Positions 1-10,940 are shown, counted from the first letter of the stretch. The stretch is 64,000 bases of DNA from Fragilaria crotonensis (GCA_022925895.1 JAKSYS010000322.1:1-64000), one strand, 5' to 3'. The notes: generated from the sequence alone by a model not told the origin. A program made the numbers and translations.

Positions 1-218
1 GGACGGTGGGCATAAAGGCAACGGCTTGCGTCCAAGAAGGACGGAATCCATTCGCAGTGTAGTGTGCGACTAATGCCAAAGGATAAATGTATTGAGAAAG
101 GTTCGACGTTGTAGGACTGAGCCCTTCAGAAGTCTGACAGATAACGTAGATAGTTGGTACCGGCGTGATAGAAGGCATACGTGATGAGTCCCATCACGAG
201 CCATGTTCCGGTGAGCAT
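1..218 (-). pseudogene. Decayed fragment of a fatty-acid desaturase gene
   Basis: This stretch aligns by eye along its whole length to 4313-4550, the N-terminal part of the desaturase gene at 3594-4700, in the same orientation. It has many substitutions and lacks about 20 bases that the complete copy has near 4465-4490. Similarity stops at about 218. The fragment starts at the window edge, so it may continue to the left. It keeps no open frame of useful length. It looks like a partial, relic duplicate about 4.3 kb from its parent; direction of copying is inferred from its decay. Confidence 0.85.
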
Positions 219-960
219 ACATCCAGCTTCATGAGTAAATTCACCGCAACTCATTCCATCCATGCACAAAAATGATACCGGTATTCTCGTGGAAATAATC
301 TGCATGAATGGTCAATGGAATAGCAGCTCAAGATGCAAGACCAGCTGCAGTGTTTCGGTAATCGGAAGAGTCAAACGGCATGCAATTCCCTGGCAACCTC
401 ATGATTAGAGGTTGGAAAACAAAACAACCACAAACTGACTCCGGCAACAAGAATCAAGAATGTCAGATGTAAACGAACGAAACCATCTTATCCAGAACAG
501 CAGTTAGTTGCAATCGATGACCAAGATGCGACACAATAGTCTGAGCGTGCGGCATCGCGTGTATCCGATACCAACAAGAATGGTCGCTGTGTTGCGTCAG
601 CTCTGAATCAGCGATTGCACCGCTACAACTTTCAGTGAAAATTTGCCGTGTTTGCTGTCGTCCGAGTTGTGTTCAAAAATACATCGCCAGCAAAGGATCG
701 AACGCATTTGCACACTCGAATAATGTCAGAAAACGCAGAACTGTTTTCCTTGACTTCAGGCAGGCCCGTCATACTGGTGACGTGCGGTATTCACTACAGC
801 GTAATCCTTGGGCTTTGAAAACATAATGAGGCGGATGCCTCATTGTCTTTTGATTGGCAAGTCCGCCATGGAACTAAGCGCATCCTTGTTCCTCAATCGA
901 AGTTTGGATATTTGATGTAAGATTCCACCGTCGCCTGTCACGTGGTTGGGACTGATCAGA
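219..960. other. Spacer without a recognisable gene
   Basis: No convincing gene seen. A 63-codon frame at 635-826 has no ATG context or domain I recognise and looks random. Confidence 0.5.
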
Positions 961-2307
961 TCATGGAGATAGCATCGCCGAGCGGGTTGATGGGCTTCCA
1001 CTGTTCTGGTCCATGATTTGTTGGTCTACCACCATGTAGGTCTCGGGATCCCACATCGGTTGGCGACAATTTGGGCACTCATCATGGTCGCATTGCAACC
1101 AATTCATGATGCACTCACGATGATAAACATGTGTGCATAAACTGGTCACAGTGTCATCCTCAGGTACTGCAAGAACACGAGAATTTGATTAAGAATTTTG
1201 TTGACAGTTGAGGCTTCAACACAAAAAATATGACGCTCTTCCTCCTGCTTACCAAGAAATTCCATGCAAATGGAGCACGTTGTAGCTTCTGCAGGGTCCT
1301 CGTAGAATACGTATTGTTTCGACTGAGAGTCATACTTTAAGCTACGCCCGCTAGTGGTCCTTCTCCGACGTCTCCTTCCGGCTTGTGAGTCGAAAAGAGG
1401 GTATGCGTCAGAAGTCAGATGAAAGCATCAACCTTGGACAAGGTAGTAGTAGACGCAGCCCGCCTAGCAACACGAGCGACACATGCGCCTTACCTTGCCT
1501 TCGTCGGGAAACAGTACCGCCAAAACTAGTGCGCGTCGTGCCATTGCCTGTTTTTGCAACGTTAAGGTCGATGGCGTTCCTTGAATGTGTCGACCGTTTC
1601 TCAGTGCCTGTAAACGCATGGCGCGAGTTTGGTTTCTATCGTTTATTGCGACTCTGCAGACGACGAGTGCGAAGAGACCCAAAGGAGCAAGAATTGAGAC
1701 AACAATAATTAGAACATGGTCGGTATGGGCTTCTGTTGGTGCTCGAACTGGCGGGGTGCTGGAACTGGGAAGATATTGGTTTGGAATTGGATCAAATGAG
1801 GGTGTGGACCCTGGACGGAAACCAAAAATAGGTTCGGAATTGTTTGGCGACTGGAGCAGCAACAGCTGCTGGTGCAGAAGTTGGAACAGAAGCACTGGGA
1901 TGACGAAAGGGTGCGCCAACTGGGGGTGAAGTGGTTAACGCAGGGGACACAAACCAGGTCTTTACTTGTCTCTGGGAGGAGTAACCTGATCCATGTAGGG
2001 AATCAGAGTACATATTCGTCCTCTGGGTAGGCCTACTTTCAGTGTTCTCCTGACAATCGCATGTCTCAAAAATCAATGAAGAAAGGGCAGAGCACTCTTC
2101 GCTTGGAATCAACCCTTCAAGTCCGGCGAACTCGAGATCGCTGCACGTATATTGATTTCCAACCTGCTCTGGAAAGCGGACTTTCGGGATGGCAGACGGA
2201 CTTCCAACATGGTATCCATCGCCACAAACTGAACAGCCTCGTGCGGAAGCGACACTGACCAGGAGTGATCCAGCCAAAAAACCGCGTAGAGTTGCTTGAC
2301 GCATCAT
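961..2307 (-). CDS. Secreted/transmembrane RING-H2 finger protein (putative E3 ligase), four exons
   Basis: The start chosen is the ATG pair at 2307. A signal peptide (hydrophobic run ending ASA) leads into a Cys-rich ectodomain beginning CSVCGDGY. A Ser/Pro/Thr-rich linker, one membrane segment (VLIIVVSILAPLGLFALVV) and a basic cytosolic stretch follow. The C-terminal RING-H2 has the order CSIC, C-T-H, H, C, CPNC, so it should bind two zincs and recruit an E2. The ectodomain/TM/RING order suggests a membrane-anchored ubiquitin ligase on the secretory route; substrate unknown. The last intron is clear (1167-1252, phase 1, joining EFL to VPEDD). The first intron has its donor at 1965; three in-phase AG acceptors are possible. 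The middle intron (donor GTAAGG near 1460, acceptor near 1380) does not keep frame exactly: one base seems to be missing or a site is misassigned. Confidence 0.75.
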
Positions 2308-3593
2308 CGTTACAGTACCTGATAGCTCGAAGTGGGTAAAATGGGCATACATACAGAACACTCTCAGACAAGCAAGATGGGCCAGAGGCCATATGGAATT
2401 TTTCGTTAATCTGTGCTATGCGAAGGGTTGATCGTTGATATATTTGTCTGTTCTTCAGTTTAGTTTTGGATACATTAATAATGTCATACTGGAATGCATC
2501 GTGTAGGAAGCTACGCGAGGGATTCACCTGGCAGCTGGCAGTAGATCTGAGAATAATTTTCAGTGCTTTGAAGATTCAAGGTCTATCCGTAGAATTGTAC
2601 AGCACGCCGGATCCTTAACACGGCGACTCGTGCTGTGAACGACGACGAGTAACAGTAACCCAAATTTGAAATTGGACATAGAAAAACGAAGTCCGACGAC
2701 GAGTTGCAATGTTGCGATTCGTGGTGACAATTGTGACAATGCTCTCTCTTGCTAAAACTCGTATTTTGTCTACCGGTAGTAGTACAAGACCGTACAAGCC
2801 CTGTTTGCCCGAATCATCGATCCTGCCTCCAAGTACAAGTACCCTCTCAAGTTTTATAGCCAGGAGGATGTGTTGTTAGTCCACATATGAAATCCTGGTA
2901 TGGTCCCTTCCAATATAGATACATCAAATGATAAACATCGTTTTCAAGAGTCTACATTTTGCGCCTTCCGTCGTGTGATTCTTACCTCTGCCAATTGTAG
3001 ATACACGTTGGTTGGTGGCAATGTTCTGGTCGTCGACCCACCCAGTGAAGAGGACATACATTCTTGTGCTGGTTTGTACGGAGTTCTGTCATGTCTGAGA
3101 TAACGTAGGTAGATTCTCACAAAGTTGATGTATCCCATTGTTGCCAAGGGGTGTGTATACTTGTGTGTGGTGCCGCCGTTTTGTCATTGCACTGAATTCG
3201 TGAAATGTCCGTAGGTGCAGCGTTGATGAATGACTGAGAGTGATTGATGCACACATTTTGTGCTTCGCATGATATGGGCAGTCAGTTATCGCTCACAACC
3301 CACGACGGGTGTAAGACAGGGACAACAGTCGAAAGTTTTGTCTCGAAACCTCTCGTCCATTCCTGTTTCCAGTCAGTTGTATGGATTGCAAATTCATCAA
3401 AATCAATCGTCCGGTCTGACAGTCCACAAGGGCGCTACGAAAAGTTGAAAAAGTGAAGTTACATTTAAGGGATGAACATGGTCCACAATAACGTTTGTGT
3501 CCATAGATTAACGTGTTCGGTGGAAAGCCAAAACTATGGGGCACAACCATAATCGTTGTTGCGCGGGGAGCATCCTGCATCCAAATTAATCAT
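2308..3593. other. Spacer without a recognisable gene
   Basis: Only short overlapping frames on both strands, none with domains or splice support. It holds the 5' flank of the RING gene and the 3' flank of the desaturase gene. Confidence 0.5.
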
Positions 3594-4700
3594 CTACCTG
3601 AGATCCCAAACTAATCCCAATGCTTCCATCCAGCTAAGACTGATCCAATCTGTTGTGAAATGTGTGAGTGACATGTCGATTCAAGCAATTTCAACGAGAA
3701 TGAGAAAAGGAGAACTTACAAGCGAGGTCCCAATCATTTCGTCGGCTCTTGGCAGGGGATTTGTGGTGCAAATCATGTTCACTCTCTCACCCACAATGAG
3801 GGCCAAGAGGCGAGGATTGTCAACGCTCTTGCACCTCTTGGTATCACTGATAGGGTGATACTCCACATTGAACAAGAGAGTGATCAAACGGCAGACAAGC
3901 ATAGGAAGGAGCAAGCTGTAGGCAATAAAGGAACGCTCGGTACCAACGTGTTCCAAATAGGTAAATGCCAGAGCGACGGGCATCAAATAACACTTGTCCA
4001 AGAAGAAGAGTTCTGGAACCAACAGTCTCTTGTCCACAAATTGCATGTCTCGTTCCTTGAGATTGATGGGATTCATCGTCCATCCGCAAAAGGCGTACAA
4101 GAACCCCTGCTGCACGACTGAATGAGGATCCTTGGGCTGATCGCAATGATGGTGGTGACGAACATGCTTCGCAGCCCACCAAAGACATCCGCCCTGGTAG
4201 GCAAAAGTCGAGACTAATGCCACCACGAACTGTCCAAATCGAGTTGTGGTAAAGGCGGCGTGGGAGAAGTAACGATGCAAGCAGACACTCATGGGAACTC
4301 CAATGAGAAAGAGGACGGTAGGCATAAAGGCAACGGCTTGCGTCCAAGAAGGACGGAATCCATTCGCAGTGAAGTTCGCGACCAATGCCAAAGGATAAAT
4401 GTATTGAGAAAGATTCAACGTTGCAGGACTGAACTCTTCAGAAATCTGACAGATAACGTAGATAGCCAACCAGTAGTAGGAATCGAAGACACCGGCGTGG
4501 TAGAAGGCATACGTGATAAGTCCCATCACGAGCCAAGTTCCGGTGAGTTCGCCGATCGGAATGTTGATGAAAGGCACTGGATTCGGTGGACCCTTGAGCG
4601 AAGACGGCGCATTCAATGATTTAGAGCTCGTTTCGTCTTTGCTTGTCAAGGTGGGAACGACGACATCTGCCTGAGATCCGCTTCGGGGAAGAGGAGCCAT
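3594..4700 (-). CDS. Membrane fatty-acid desaturase, acyl-CoA delta-9 type, with one frame slip
   Basis: A di-iron membrane desaturase that would insert a double bond in a fatty acyl chain, probably in the ER. Exon 1 (4700-3720) carries the first histidine box HRYFSH (residues 142-147) and the second, HVRHH (179-183), between hydrophobic segments. The third box, HDLHH, lies at 3763-3777 but in another frame, entered just after the GAGAGAG run at 3782-3788. That new frame runs to a good donor (intron 3650-3719, 70 nt) and exon 2 (3649-3594), ending in the family-like tail MEALGLVWDLR. So the gene is whole except for one slip before the last metal-binding box; the spliced length is 3n+2. It is either a very young pseudogene or a one-base consensus error. 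Without the slip it would be about 345 residues, normal for the family. The exact double-bond position is not shown by sequence. Confidence 0.85.
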
Positions 4701-6349
4701 GATTGTTCAATGCGGATCGTGCACAATTGGAAAATCAAATATGTAAAACATGGGTGGGTAGTCAGGAGGTTGTGGGTTCGGTTGTGTTGCCTTCGTTGAT
4801 ACCACGTGGCTGTAGCTCCGACGTCGTACTTATTCTACATACGATGTCCGACATCCTTTACGAGGATTGTAGTAGTGCTTTCCCGTAGACTCATTCGTGA
4901 TGGCATTGCTCCTCGTTGTACTCGTACTACCGGTAGTACTTGCTGCGGTATATGCACAGGTAGTGTATGAGCACACCAGTATAAGCTGTACTACTTTTTT
5001 CATTCACTTTTGGGCCGTACGCGTTTACAACATGCGAGAAGTACATACTGGCGTCAAATCAGGTACTAGTAGTACCTCGTACTGGGAACTACTGTACGTG
5101 CATTTCAAAAAAAAAACAGCCGAATCATGAAGACATAACAAACACGACTCGTTCGCCCCAAACATGTGTATGCTTTACGTCGTACTTAGTTTGTATGATA
5201 ATACAGTCCTACCACTACCGTTGTTTTTTCTTTACAGAACCATCTGTCAAACCTCAAACATCACCAGTGGCCGAGACGTTTACACTTCTTGTGTTCGCAT
5301 CCACGAAATCAACTTCTGATGTTTCATATCCTCAATCGTACATTCTCAAAACAAGTCGAACCAAGGGTGACATATTCCCTTAAATGGAAGTCGCGGGTTG
5401 CTGTCCCCAGAAACCGGGGTGGTGTATGTTGAAGGCCATCAAGGTGATACGACCGATTACCAGTTGTAGGTCCGGAGGTCGCACTGTCTTGGCCCCCCTA
5501 TTCTATTAATGCAATCCAAAACGCTCCACGCACGCCTTGATACAACGTTCGCACATTATAATATGTAGAAGTGGATCGACCAGAAAATGCGCTCTCATTT
5601 ACACAGAGCTTACAGATACAGTACTGCATCCATTTCAAGTCGCCAAGGATTTCAAGGTCCAATGCCCCTTGGACATCCCAGTCACTACCTGTACATGTAG
5701 TGACAAGAGACTCAGCTGAAGTGCGCCAAAAAGGGTGCAAATCTACAGTTCATTCACTTTTTCTACGAAATCGCATCGGTGTTCCTCGCACCTGGAGCAT
5801 CCTTCAGGGCGTGGGAGTGCAAAACGAAAATCCATGACATGGTGAAGTTAGATTCGCTGCCTCTTTTTGTATCTTGTCCACATCTATAGACATGGTAGTA
5901 CTTGTAGTACATGTAGCATTATTATGCATACGTATAAAACGTATAAAATAATGCATCACACAGATATGATCATAAAATCCTCATCCATGTACTCAGGTAC
6001 TACTACTGTAGTCTACTCCGGAGAACATAACTACATACTCTCTACTAGTAGAGAGAATGACAAAAATGAAACTATCTATTGCAGCAAATCCTGATTGCTC
6101 GGCGTTGTCAGCAGAGACAGGAACGCCATTGGGGTTGTTGACCGTTGTAAGTCAGTTTGTGCCGTTGGCGCCGATGAACGAGTACCACACTGTGCGGGGC
6201 GAGTCGTATGTTTGCGGCTGAGGGCGGTGTGCGCACATTGCCGATGATGATCGATGCCACTGTGGGGCGAGTCGATGTGCGGGCGTGATGTGGAAGCGCA
6301 ACTGCTGTGACCGGTCTGAATGCAGACGTGCGCGGCCACCAACAGAAAG
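4701..6349. other. Spacer rich in GTAC motifs
   Basis: No gene recognised. It holds several GTAC and CTAGTAG-like motifs (4905-5100, 5895-6050). The 6076-6415 frames on the minus strand overlap the tRNA, lack an ATG and are judged spurious. Confidence 0.5.
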
Positions 6350-6353
6350 AAAA
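6350..6353 (-). terminator. RNA polymerase III terminator of the tRNA gene
   Basis: A run of four T on the minus strand, 15 nt past the 3' end of the tRNA, as expected for Pol III termination. Confidence 0.6.
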
Positions 6354-6368
6354 TAGATAGTCGCAAGA

Positions 6369-6441
6369 GCCCAATCACGGAGTCGAACCATGGACCTTGT
6401 CATTACTAATGACATGCTCTAACCAACTGAGCTAATTGGGC
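6369..6441 (-). tRNA. tRNA-Thr (anticodon AGT)
   Basis: The 73-nt minus strand folds into a full cloverleaf. The 7-bp acceptor stem GCCCAAT/ATTGGGC is perfect. The D stem is GCTC/GAGC, the anticodon stem TGTCA/TGACA with loop TTAGTAA, and the T stem CATGG/CCGTG (one G-T pair) with loop TTCGACT. The loop places AGT at positions 34-36, which reads threonine codons. No intron is present and the CCA is not encoded, as usual in eukaryotes. Confidence 0.95.
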
Positions 6442-6700
6442 ACTGTACTGTAATCGAATGGCCCAACATGCAATAAAAATGCTGTGATGTACAGTAGTAC
6501 TTGTACTTCTGCAACAGTACACAACGGGAATTGCGTTCCTGTTACTATCATCATATTGATTATCCGATCGTGGTTGGTATGATACCTAGCCGAGACAACA
6601 ACATCTCGTCGATGTCAAATCCGATCTCTAGAGGCCGTGGATTGAGAGTTTAGAGTAAAAGGACTTCTGGCGTGCTTTGGAAAATTTAATCATAGCAACA

Positions 6701-7540
6701 ATGACTACGAAAGCAGTGGCTTTGTGGAGCCTCCTGCTTGCAGCGATGTCAGTCGTCAATGCCAATGTACAAGAGACCCTGATTGGGATCACAGGCAAGG
6801 ATTTTGTCATCCTTGGAGCCGATTCGTCGATATCGTCGGAAGGGTCTATTTCCTGGACTGCCCAGGTTGACAAGATTGCTGTTTTGGGACCTATCGCCAC
6901 CGCTACAGCTGGTGACATTGCCGATTCAGATCGTCTGGTAGGAATGCTGAGGGCTCATTATAATCTGCGTGAATTCGAAACAAGCATCGGATCGGATGTC
7001 GAGTACATTACAACAACTGGTCAAGACCAGCAGACGAACGAGCCTGTCGAAGCGTCACAGATGCACGGATTGACCGTCAATGAGGTCGCACATTTAGCGC
7101 GTTATCAAATTGCAGAGTCGCTTCGTTCGAGAGGGCGATTAAATGTCTGCCTCCTCATTGCTGGCATGTCGAAAGCGAATGCAGAGGATTTCAACATTAG
7201 TGATTATTTTACGGAACGGTTACAAGATCAAGTGCGGCAGGCGACGAATCAACCCTCAGAATCAATTGTGGCCTCGAATCAATTGGAGATTCGACCACGA
7301 CTCTATTGGGTCGACCAGTACGGTTCACTTCAAGCGCTGCGGTATGGCGCTCATGGGTTTGCTGCAAATTTTCTGCTTTCCGTGCTGGATCAAGGCTATA
7401 GAGAAGATATGACAAAGGAAGAAGCGATCGATTTGATGAAATCGTGTTTCAAACAACTGCGTGTGCGTTACATCATTCACTCGCCTTCGGAGCCCAATAT
7501 TAAATGTATCGATCAAGAGGGATGCCGAGTAGTAGCATAA
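6701..7540 (+). CDS. PSMB2: Proteasome 20S core beta-4 (PSMB2-type) subunit with an N-terminal signal peptide
   Basis: The body matches the Ntn-hydrolase fold of the non-catalytic beta-4 subunit: an opening LIGITGKDFVILGADSS, then LLIAG, a YWVDQYG strand, YGAHGFAANFLLSVLD, and a C-terminal helix with the YIIHSP tail. It lacks the N-terminal threonine of active beta subunits, as expected for this type. Two things are odd. Ahead of the fold sits a classic signal peptide (residues 1-24: short basic start, hydrophobic core, cleavage-like VNA), where cytosolic orthologues start directly with the first strand. A loop of about 25 extra residues (near 170-195) precedes YWVDQYG. The predicted +1 residue is Asn, not the Phe needed for stromal import, so ER or periplastidal location is possible. 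The ATG at 6701 is the first in frame; 279 aa. It converges on the next gene, 28 bp away. Confidence 0.87.
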   Translation: MTTKAVALWSLLLAAMSVVNANVQETLIGITGKDFVILGADSSISSEGSISWTAQVDKIAVLGPIATATAGDIADSDRLVGMLRAHYNLREFETSIGSDVEYITTTGQDQQTNEPVEASQMHGLTVNEVAHLARYQIAESLRSRGRLNVCLLIAGMSKANAEDFNISDYFTERLQDQVRQATNQPSESIVASNQLEIRPRLYWVDQYGSLQALRYGAHGFAANFLLSVLDQGYREDMTKEEAIDLMKSCFKQLRVRYIIHSPSEPNIKCIDQEGCRVVA

Positions 7541-7568
7541 CATTTGGGCTAGTATGTTATCAAAAGCA

Positions 7569-9011
7569 TCAAGATTCTGGGACTATTGCTATTGCACCCA
7601 ATTCCACACATGACTTGGCAAAGCTCAAAAGTGTCAAGTCGCACACCATCGTAGATAGCTTTGACGGGTGCACTAGTTCCCGTAAGTCCCTCACACGACA
7701 GGTAATGCCCTCTGCACTTTTCAGCCGTGCAAGGATTTCCATAACTGTATCGGCAATTGCTTCCCGTACATGCAATCCTCGAGGATGGCTGCCTGGCACA
7801 ACCAGAGACGCCTTTTCTTCAGGAGTTGCGGCTGTTAGTCGAGTTGACATTTGGACCAACGTGGCTGCCTCACGACCAACAACAACAACAACACTTTTCG
7901 CAACTGCGGTTGTGGTAGTGGCAGTACATTCTCGACTAGCGTCGGTCATAATCGCAAGTCGTATTGGCGAACTACGGTTATTGTGTAGATCGTGGCGATG
8001 TGTCAGATTGCGGATCACAGTTTCAGCCGTAATTCGAGCCTTGAGTTCGACAAACATCGCATCCAAGTGCACCTGGAGTGCCATGGCGTCCTCCTTGTTG
8101 TTCGTGCCCATCCGTCCGAGATGCACCGGAAGAGCCTGCCTGTAGGGGATGATGCGATGCAATGTGTGTTGGGTAGCAGTCGTCACAAGTCCAGCTAAAG
8201 TCCAATCGTGTGTTGCCAGGGCAATGGTAACATGATAGGAGGGCATATTCGACACGGTTTGTGCTTGATGGACGTAGCCGCGAGGCATGTACAAGACGTC
8301 CCCCGCTTCGAGGACGCAGTCAATTAAGCATGGTCCTTCTAAAACTTGGGGTGGAACTTCCAATCCGTCCTTGCCAACTTGCTCATGCGGATAGGGGTAT
8401 GGAATCGGTATTGTCTTGTAGACTTTCCACTGCTTCTTACCGTACACCTGCAATATCAAGACATCGCGATCGTCTGCATGTGGAGGGACGGCTTGCGAAT
8501 CAGGGGGTGTCAAATAGGTATTGGCGTAGGCATGTGGCAAAGATTTCTGCAAATCTAGGCAAAGAGCCGCGAGGTAGGGGCATGTTTCGTCCGCATGGTT
8601 GACAACTACCGAACAGCCGTTGAGATAGGCATGGAAGAGAGAATGATTGTAGGGGTCGGGCGAGACAATTTCTCTATCCTGAAACAGAAGTGGAAAGTCG
8701 TTGTCGACTAATGCGGTTGTCTCTGACTCGTCCTCCGAGTATCGTCGACGCGATTTCTCCAGCAACTGAACCAAGGACGAAAAATTGTTTCTGAGGAGCT
8801 CGTGGTAGGGTGATGCTTGAACTCGCTCCAACTGAAATGGGGCTTGTGCAGCGCAAGGATCATCGATGTTGCTGACACCAACCTCGACTTTGTTTGAGTA
8901 CAGTACACATGCTTTTTGCCAGATTTCTTCAAAAAATTGTTTTGTTGGTCCGCCAATTATCGATCGCAGCGCCGACGACTCTTCATGAACTGGCGCCTGT
9001 GGAGCGCTCAT
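7569..9011 (-). CDS. JmjC-domain 2OG-Fe(II) oxygenase, NO66/MINA53 (ribosomal oxygenase) type
   Basis: A single-exon 480-aa protein. The JmjC core shows the iron ligands H178-x-D180 and distal H248 in the context AGDVLYMPRGYVHQA, with GKKQWKVYK between them, which is typical of the ROX/NO66-MINA family. Members hydroxylate histidines of ribosomal proteins; some are also described as histone demethylases. The substrate here is inferred, not shown. After the core comes a helical and winged-helix-like C-terminal half (residues about 290-480) that in the family supports dimerisation. A low-complexity Thr/Val segment lies near 385-400. Start ATG at 9011. It converges on the proteasome gene. Confidence 0.85.
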   Translation of the reverse strand: MSAPQAPVHEESSALRSIIGGPTKQFFEEIWQKACVLYSNKVEVGVSNIDDPCAAQAPFQLERVQASPYHELLRNNFSSLVQLLEKSRRRYSEDESETTALVDNDFPLLFQDREIVSPDPYNHSLFHAYLNGCSVVVNHADETCPYLAALCLDLQKSLPHAYANTYLTPPDSQAVPPHADDRDVLILQVYGKKQWKVYKTIPIPYPYPHEQVGKDGLEVPPQVLEGPCLIDCVLEAGDVLYMPRGYVHQAQTVSNMPSYHVTIALATHDWTLAGLVTTATQHTLHRIIPYRQALPVHLGRMGTNNKEDAMALQVHLDAMFVELKARITAETVIRNLTHRHDLHNNRSSPIRLAIMTDASRECTATTTTAVAKSVVVVVGREAATLVQMSTRLTAATPEEKASLVVPGSHPRGLHVREAIADTVMEILARLKSAEGITCRVRDLRELVHPSKLSTMVCDLTLLSFAKSCVELGAIAIVPES

Positions 9012-9714
9012 TGTTCACTTCTACTCCTCAGTATTTGTTACATGCCAAGGTCGCTAAAAAAGGTATGATACTTGTAACTGCTCGATTAACGTTACAAACT
9101 CCGTGCAGCACGCAGCAGGTGCATGATGGAACTTGTACTTGTACAGGTACCTGGTACTGGCATCCGCCACAATCCACGATCCACAGCATCGTTGAACATC
9201 CACAGTCTACTGTCGCACTGTCACTCGTACGTGGACCATGCCGTACACAGTACGGACGATACACACTCGGCGGACTAGGGGTTGGAGATTAGAGTACTTC
9301 TTGTCGTCCCCTTCAAGCACTCATTGGAAACGGATAAGTCCCCAGATCTATCTTCTGGATTGAACGCTCAACTTTCTGTGCTGAGGTAAAGTACGCACTC
9401 GTTAGGATGTTTCTTGGGGATCGCACTTGTTGCATTAACAGAGGCGCAGTATGTTTAATTGTGGGCTGCATCGAGATGTGACTTATCATAAAGTGTATGA
9501 GCATTATTGCAACATTTGACGGCTGATAGATTGTAACGATCAGAAGCGTCCGACCGCCTTGATTCAAGCATGGGTACATACGTACATACTGCTCGACTGC
9601 ACCGCCCATGGATCACCGAATGTATCGTCATGTAGTTGATTGCTTGAATTGCAATAGCCGGATTAAGTAAACATTAATTCTTCCATGTCTACAGTAGTAG
9701 CAGTACGTCACTGA
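9012..9714. other. Spacer without a recognisable gene
   Basis: Contains GTAC-rich sequence near 9120-9290. The minus-strand frame 9313-9609 has no recognisable domain and is left unannotated. Confidence 0.45.
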
Positions 9715-10467
9715 TCATTGCAATCTATTCAGAGCGACGTATTCTGGATGTGTCTTGAAGTCAACTCCCTCGGCATCCCATCCCTTTCGCCACAGAGCGT
9801 CTGCAATGTAATTAAGTCGCTTCGCATTCACGCCAAAGTCAAGGAATCCTAGTCGCGATGAGGATCGGACCTGAATCCCATTCATTCCTTCGACAGTTGC
9901 AAACTCGACATCATCAATGTATCCATTCTTGAGCGATTCAAATTGAACATAAATGTATCCTGGTTTGCTTGTGATGATTTTAAATCCGCCTCCATCAATG
10001 TTGCCTTGACCAGGTTGATACTCTGAAAGAACAGTCTCCAACTGCTTAAAGGCATCTTCCTCGCTACTTACAGATGATGGCCACTTCCATGCTGGAATAT
10101 AGTGTTCTGGATCGTCTTCGTTGTTCGGATCGGTCGAACAAAAGCAATTGGGGCCAGGACCACACGGCTTCAGTCCAACATATGGTTCACCAAAGTTATC
10201 CTTTCTCTTCCGAACACCCAAGTCACTCGCCATCGAACCACGCTGTTTTGGACGATCATTGTAATTGTCGTTGATTCGATTGTCAAAGGCAACCGCAGAG
10301 GTTGTAGGCAATACAACGATGGACGCAGTCATGAGACTTTGGAACACATGGCGTCGTGTCAGACCTTCTCCTTGGTTCTGGTGGCTGGGAATCACTGATA
10401 AGGCTGAGATTGTGTACGTTAGAGACCAGAACACCAGAGCAAGGCTGAGGCGGCTAACAGTCATCAT
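9715..10467 (-). CDS. DUF1499 family protein, probably thylakoid-lumenal
   Basis: The start is the ATG pair at 10467 (frame open upstream but without ATG); about 251 aa. Residues 1-25 form a signal-peptide-like hydrophobic segment. Next comes a second targeting element with twin arginine, TRRHVFQSL, a hydrophobic stretch and an AVA-type cleavage site. This two-step layout fits passage into the plastid and then Tat export to the thylakoid lumen. The C-terminal half is the DUF1499 domain: PCGPGPNCFCSTD, YIYVQFES, DDVEFA, and SRLGFLDFGVNAKR. The domain's biochemical role is unknown. It is divergent from the plastid-type gene at 10941. Confidence 0.8.
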   Translation of the reverse strand: MMTVSRLSLALVFWSLTYTISALSVIPSHQNQGEGLTRRHVFQSLMTASIVVLPTTSAVAFDNRINDNYNDRPKQRGSMASDLGVRKRKDNFGEPYVGLKPCGPGPNCFCSTDPNNEDDPEHYIPAWKWPSSVSSEEDAFKQLETVLSEYQPGQGNIDGGGFKIITSKPGYIYVQFESLKNGYIDDVEFATVEGMNGIQVRSSSRLGFLDFGVNAKRLNYIADALWRKGWDAEGVDFKTHPEYVALNRLQ

Positions 10468-10940
10468 GGTGAACGCCAACGCGGAACAGTACAGCACAGT
10501 GTCGACTTTCACAATTTGTGACGATTCGTAACGATGTGTGATGTCGTGATGTCTGAAAATCTATGATGTGCGATTTCTGTGTGTGTGTGAGTGTGTGCAC
10601 TACGTTAAAGTACATTACAGTACTGTAGAACCAGTACTACCATTCTACCACTCTACTAGCTACGGTAGAGTTTCACATGAGATTATTGCACGAGGTGCTG
10701 TACTGGAGTATGCGTATACGTACGACATACTGGCGTACCGTATGAGCGGTGAGTCCTACAGGGCATGTCTACTGTCGCTCATCCGTACAGTATCGTGATT
10801 TGAACTCGACACAAAGATCTCTTCGCTGGAAATCTGATAAACGAAGATCGATGCCAATGGTTTTGTTTGTTTGAAGCTTGATACGTTGTTGTCAGGTTAC
10901 TAAAGAGCACGAACCACGAATTACGGAGTAACAGAGAACC
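10468..10940. other. Shared upstream region of two divergent plastid-type genes
   Basis: 473 bp between two start codons pointing away from each other. It contains GTAC-rich sequence at about 10600-10740. A two-way promoter is possible but nothing decisive is visible. Confidence 0.4.

Noticed and set aside
6076-6415. Three overlapping minus-strand frames with a hydrophobic start
   Set aside because: They begin inside the tRNA gene, lack an ATG at the frame start and overlap each other; GC-rich random frames.
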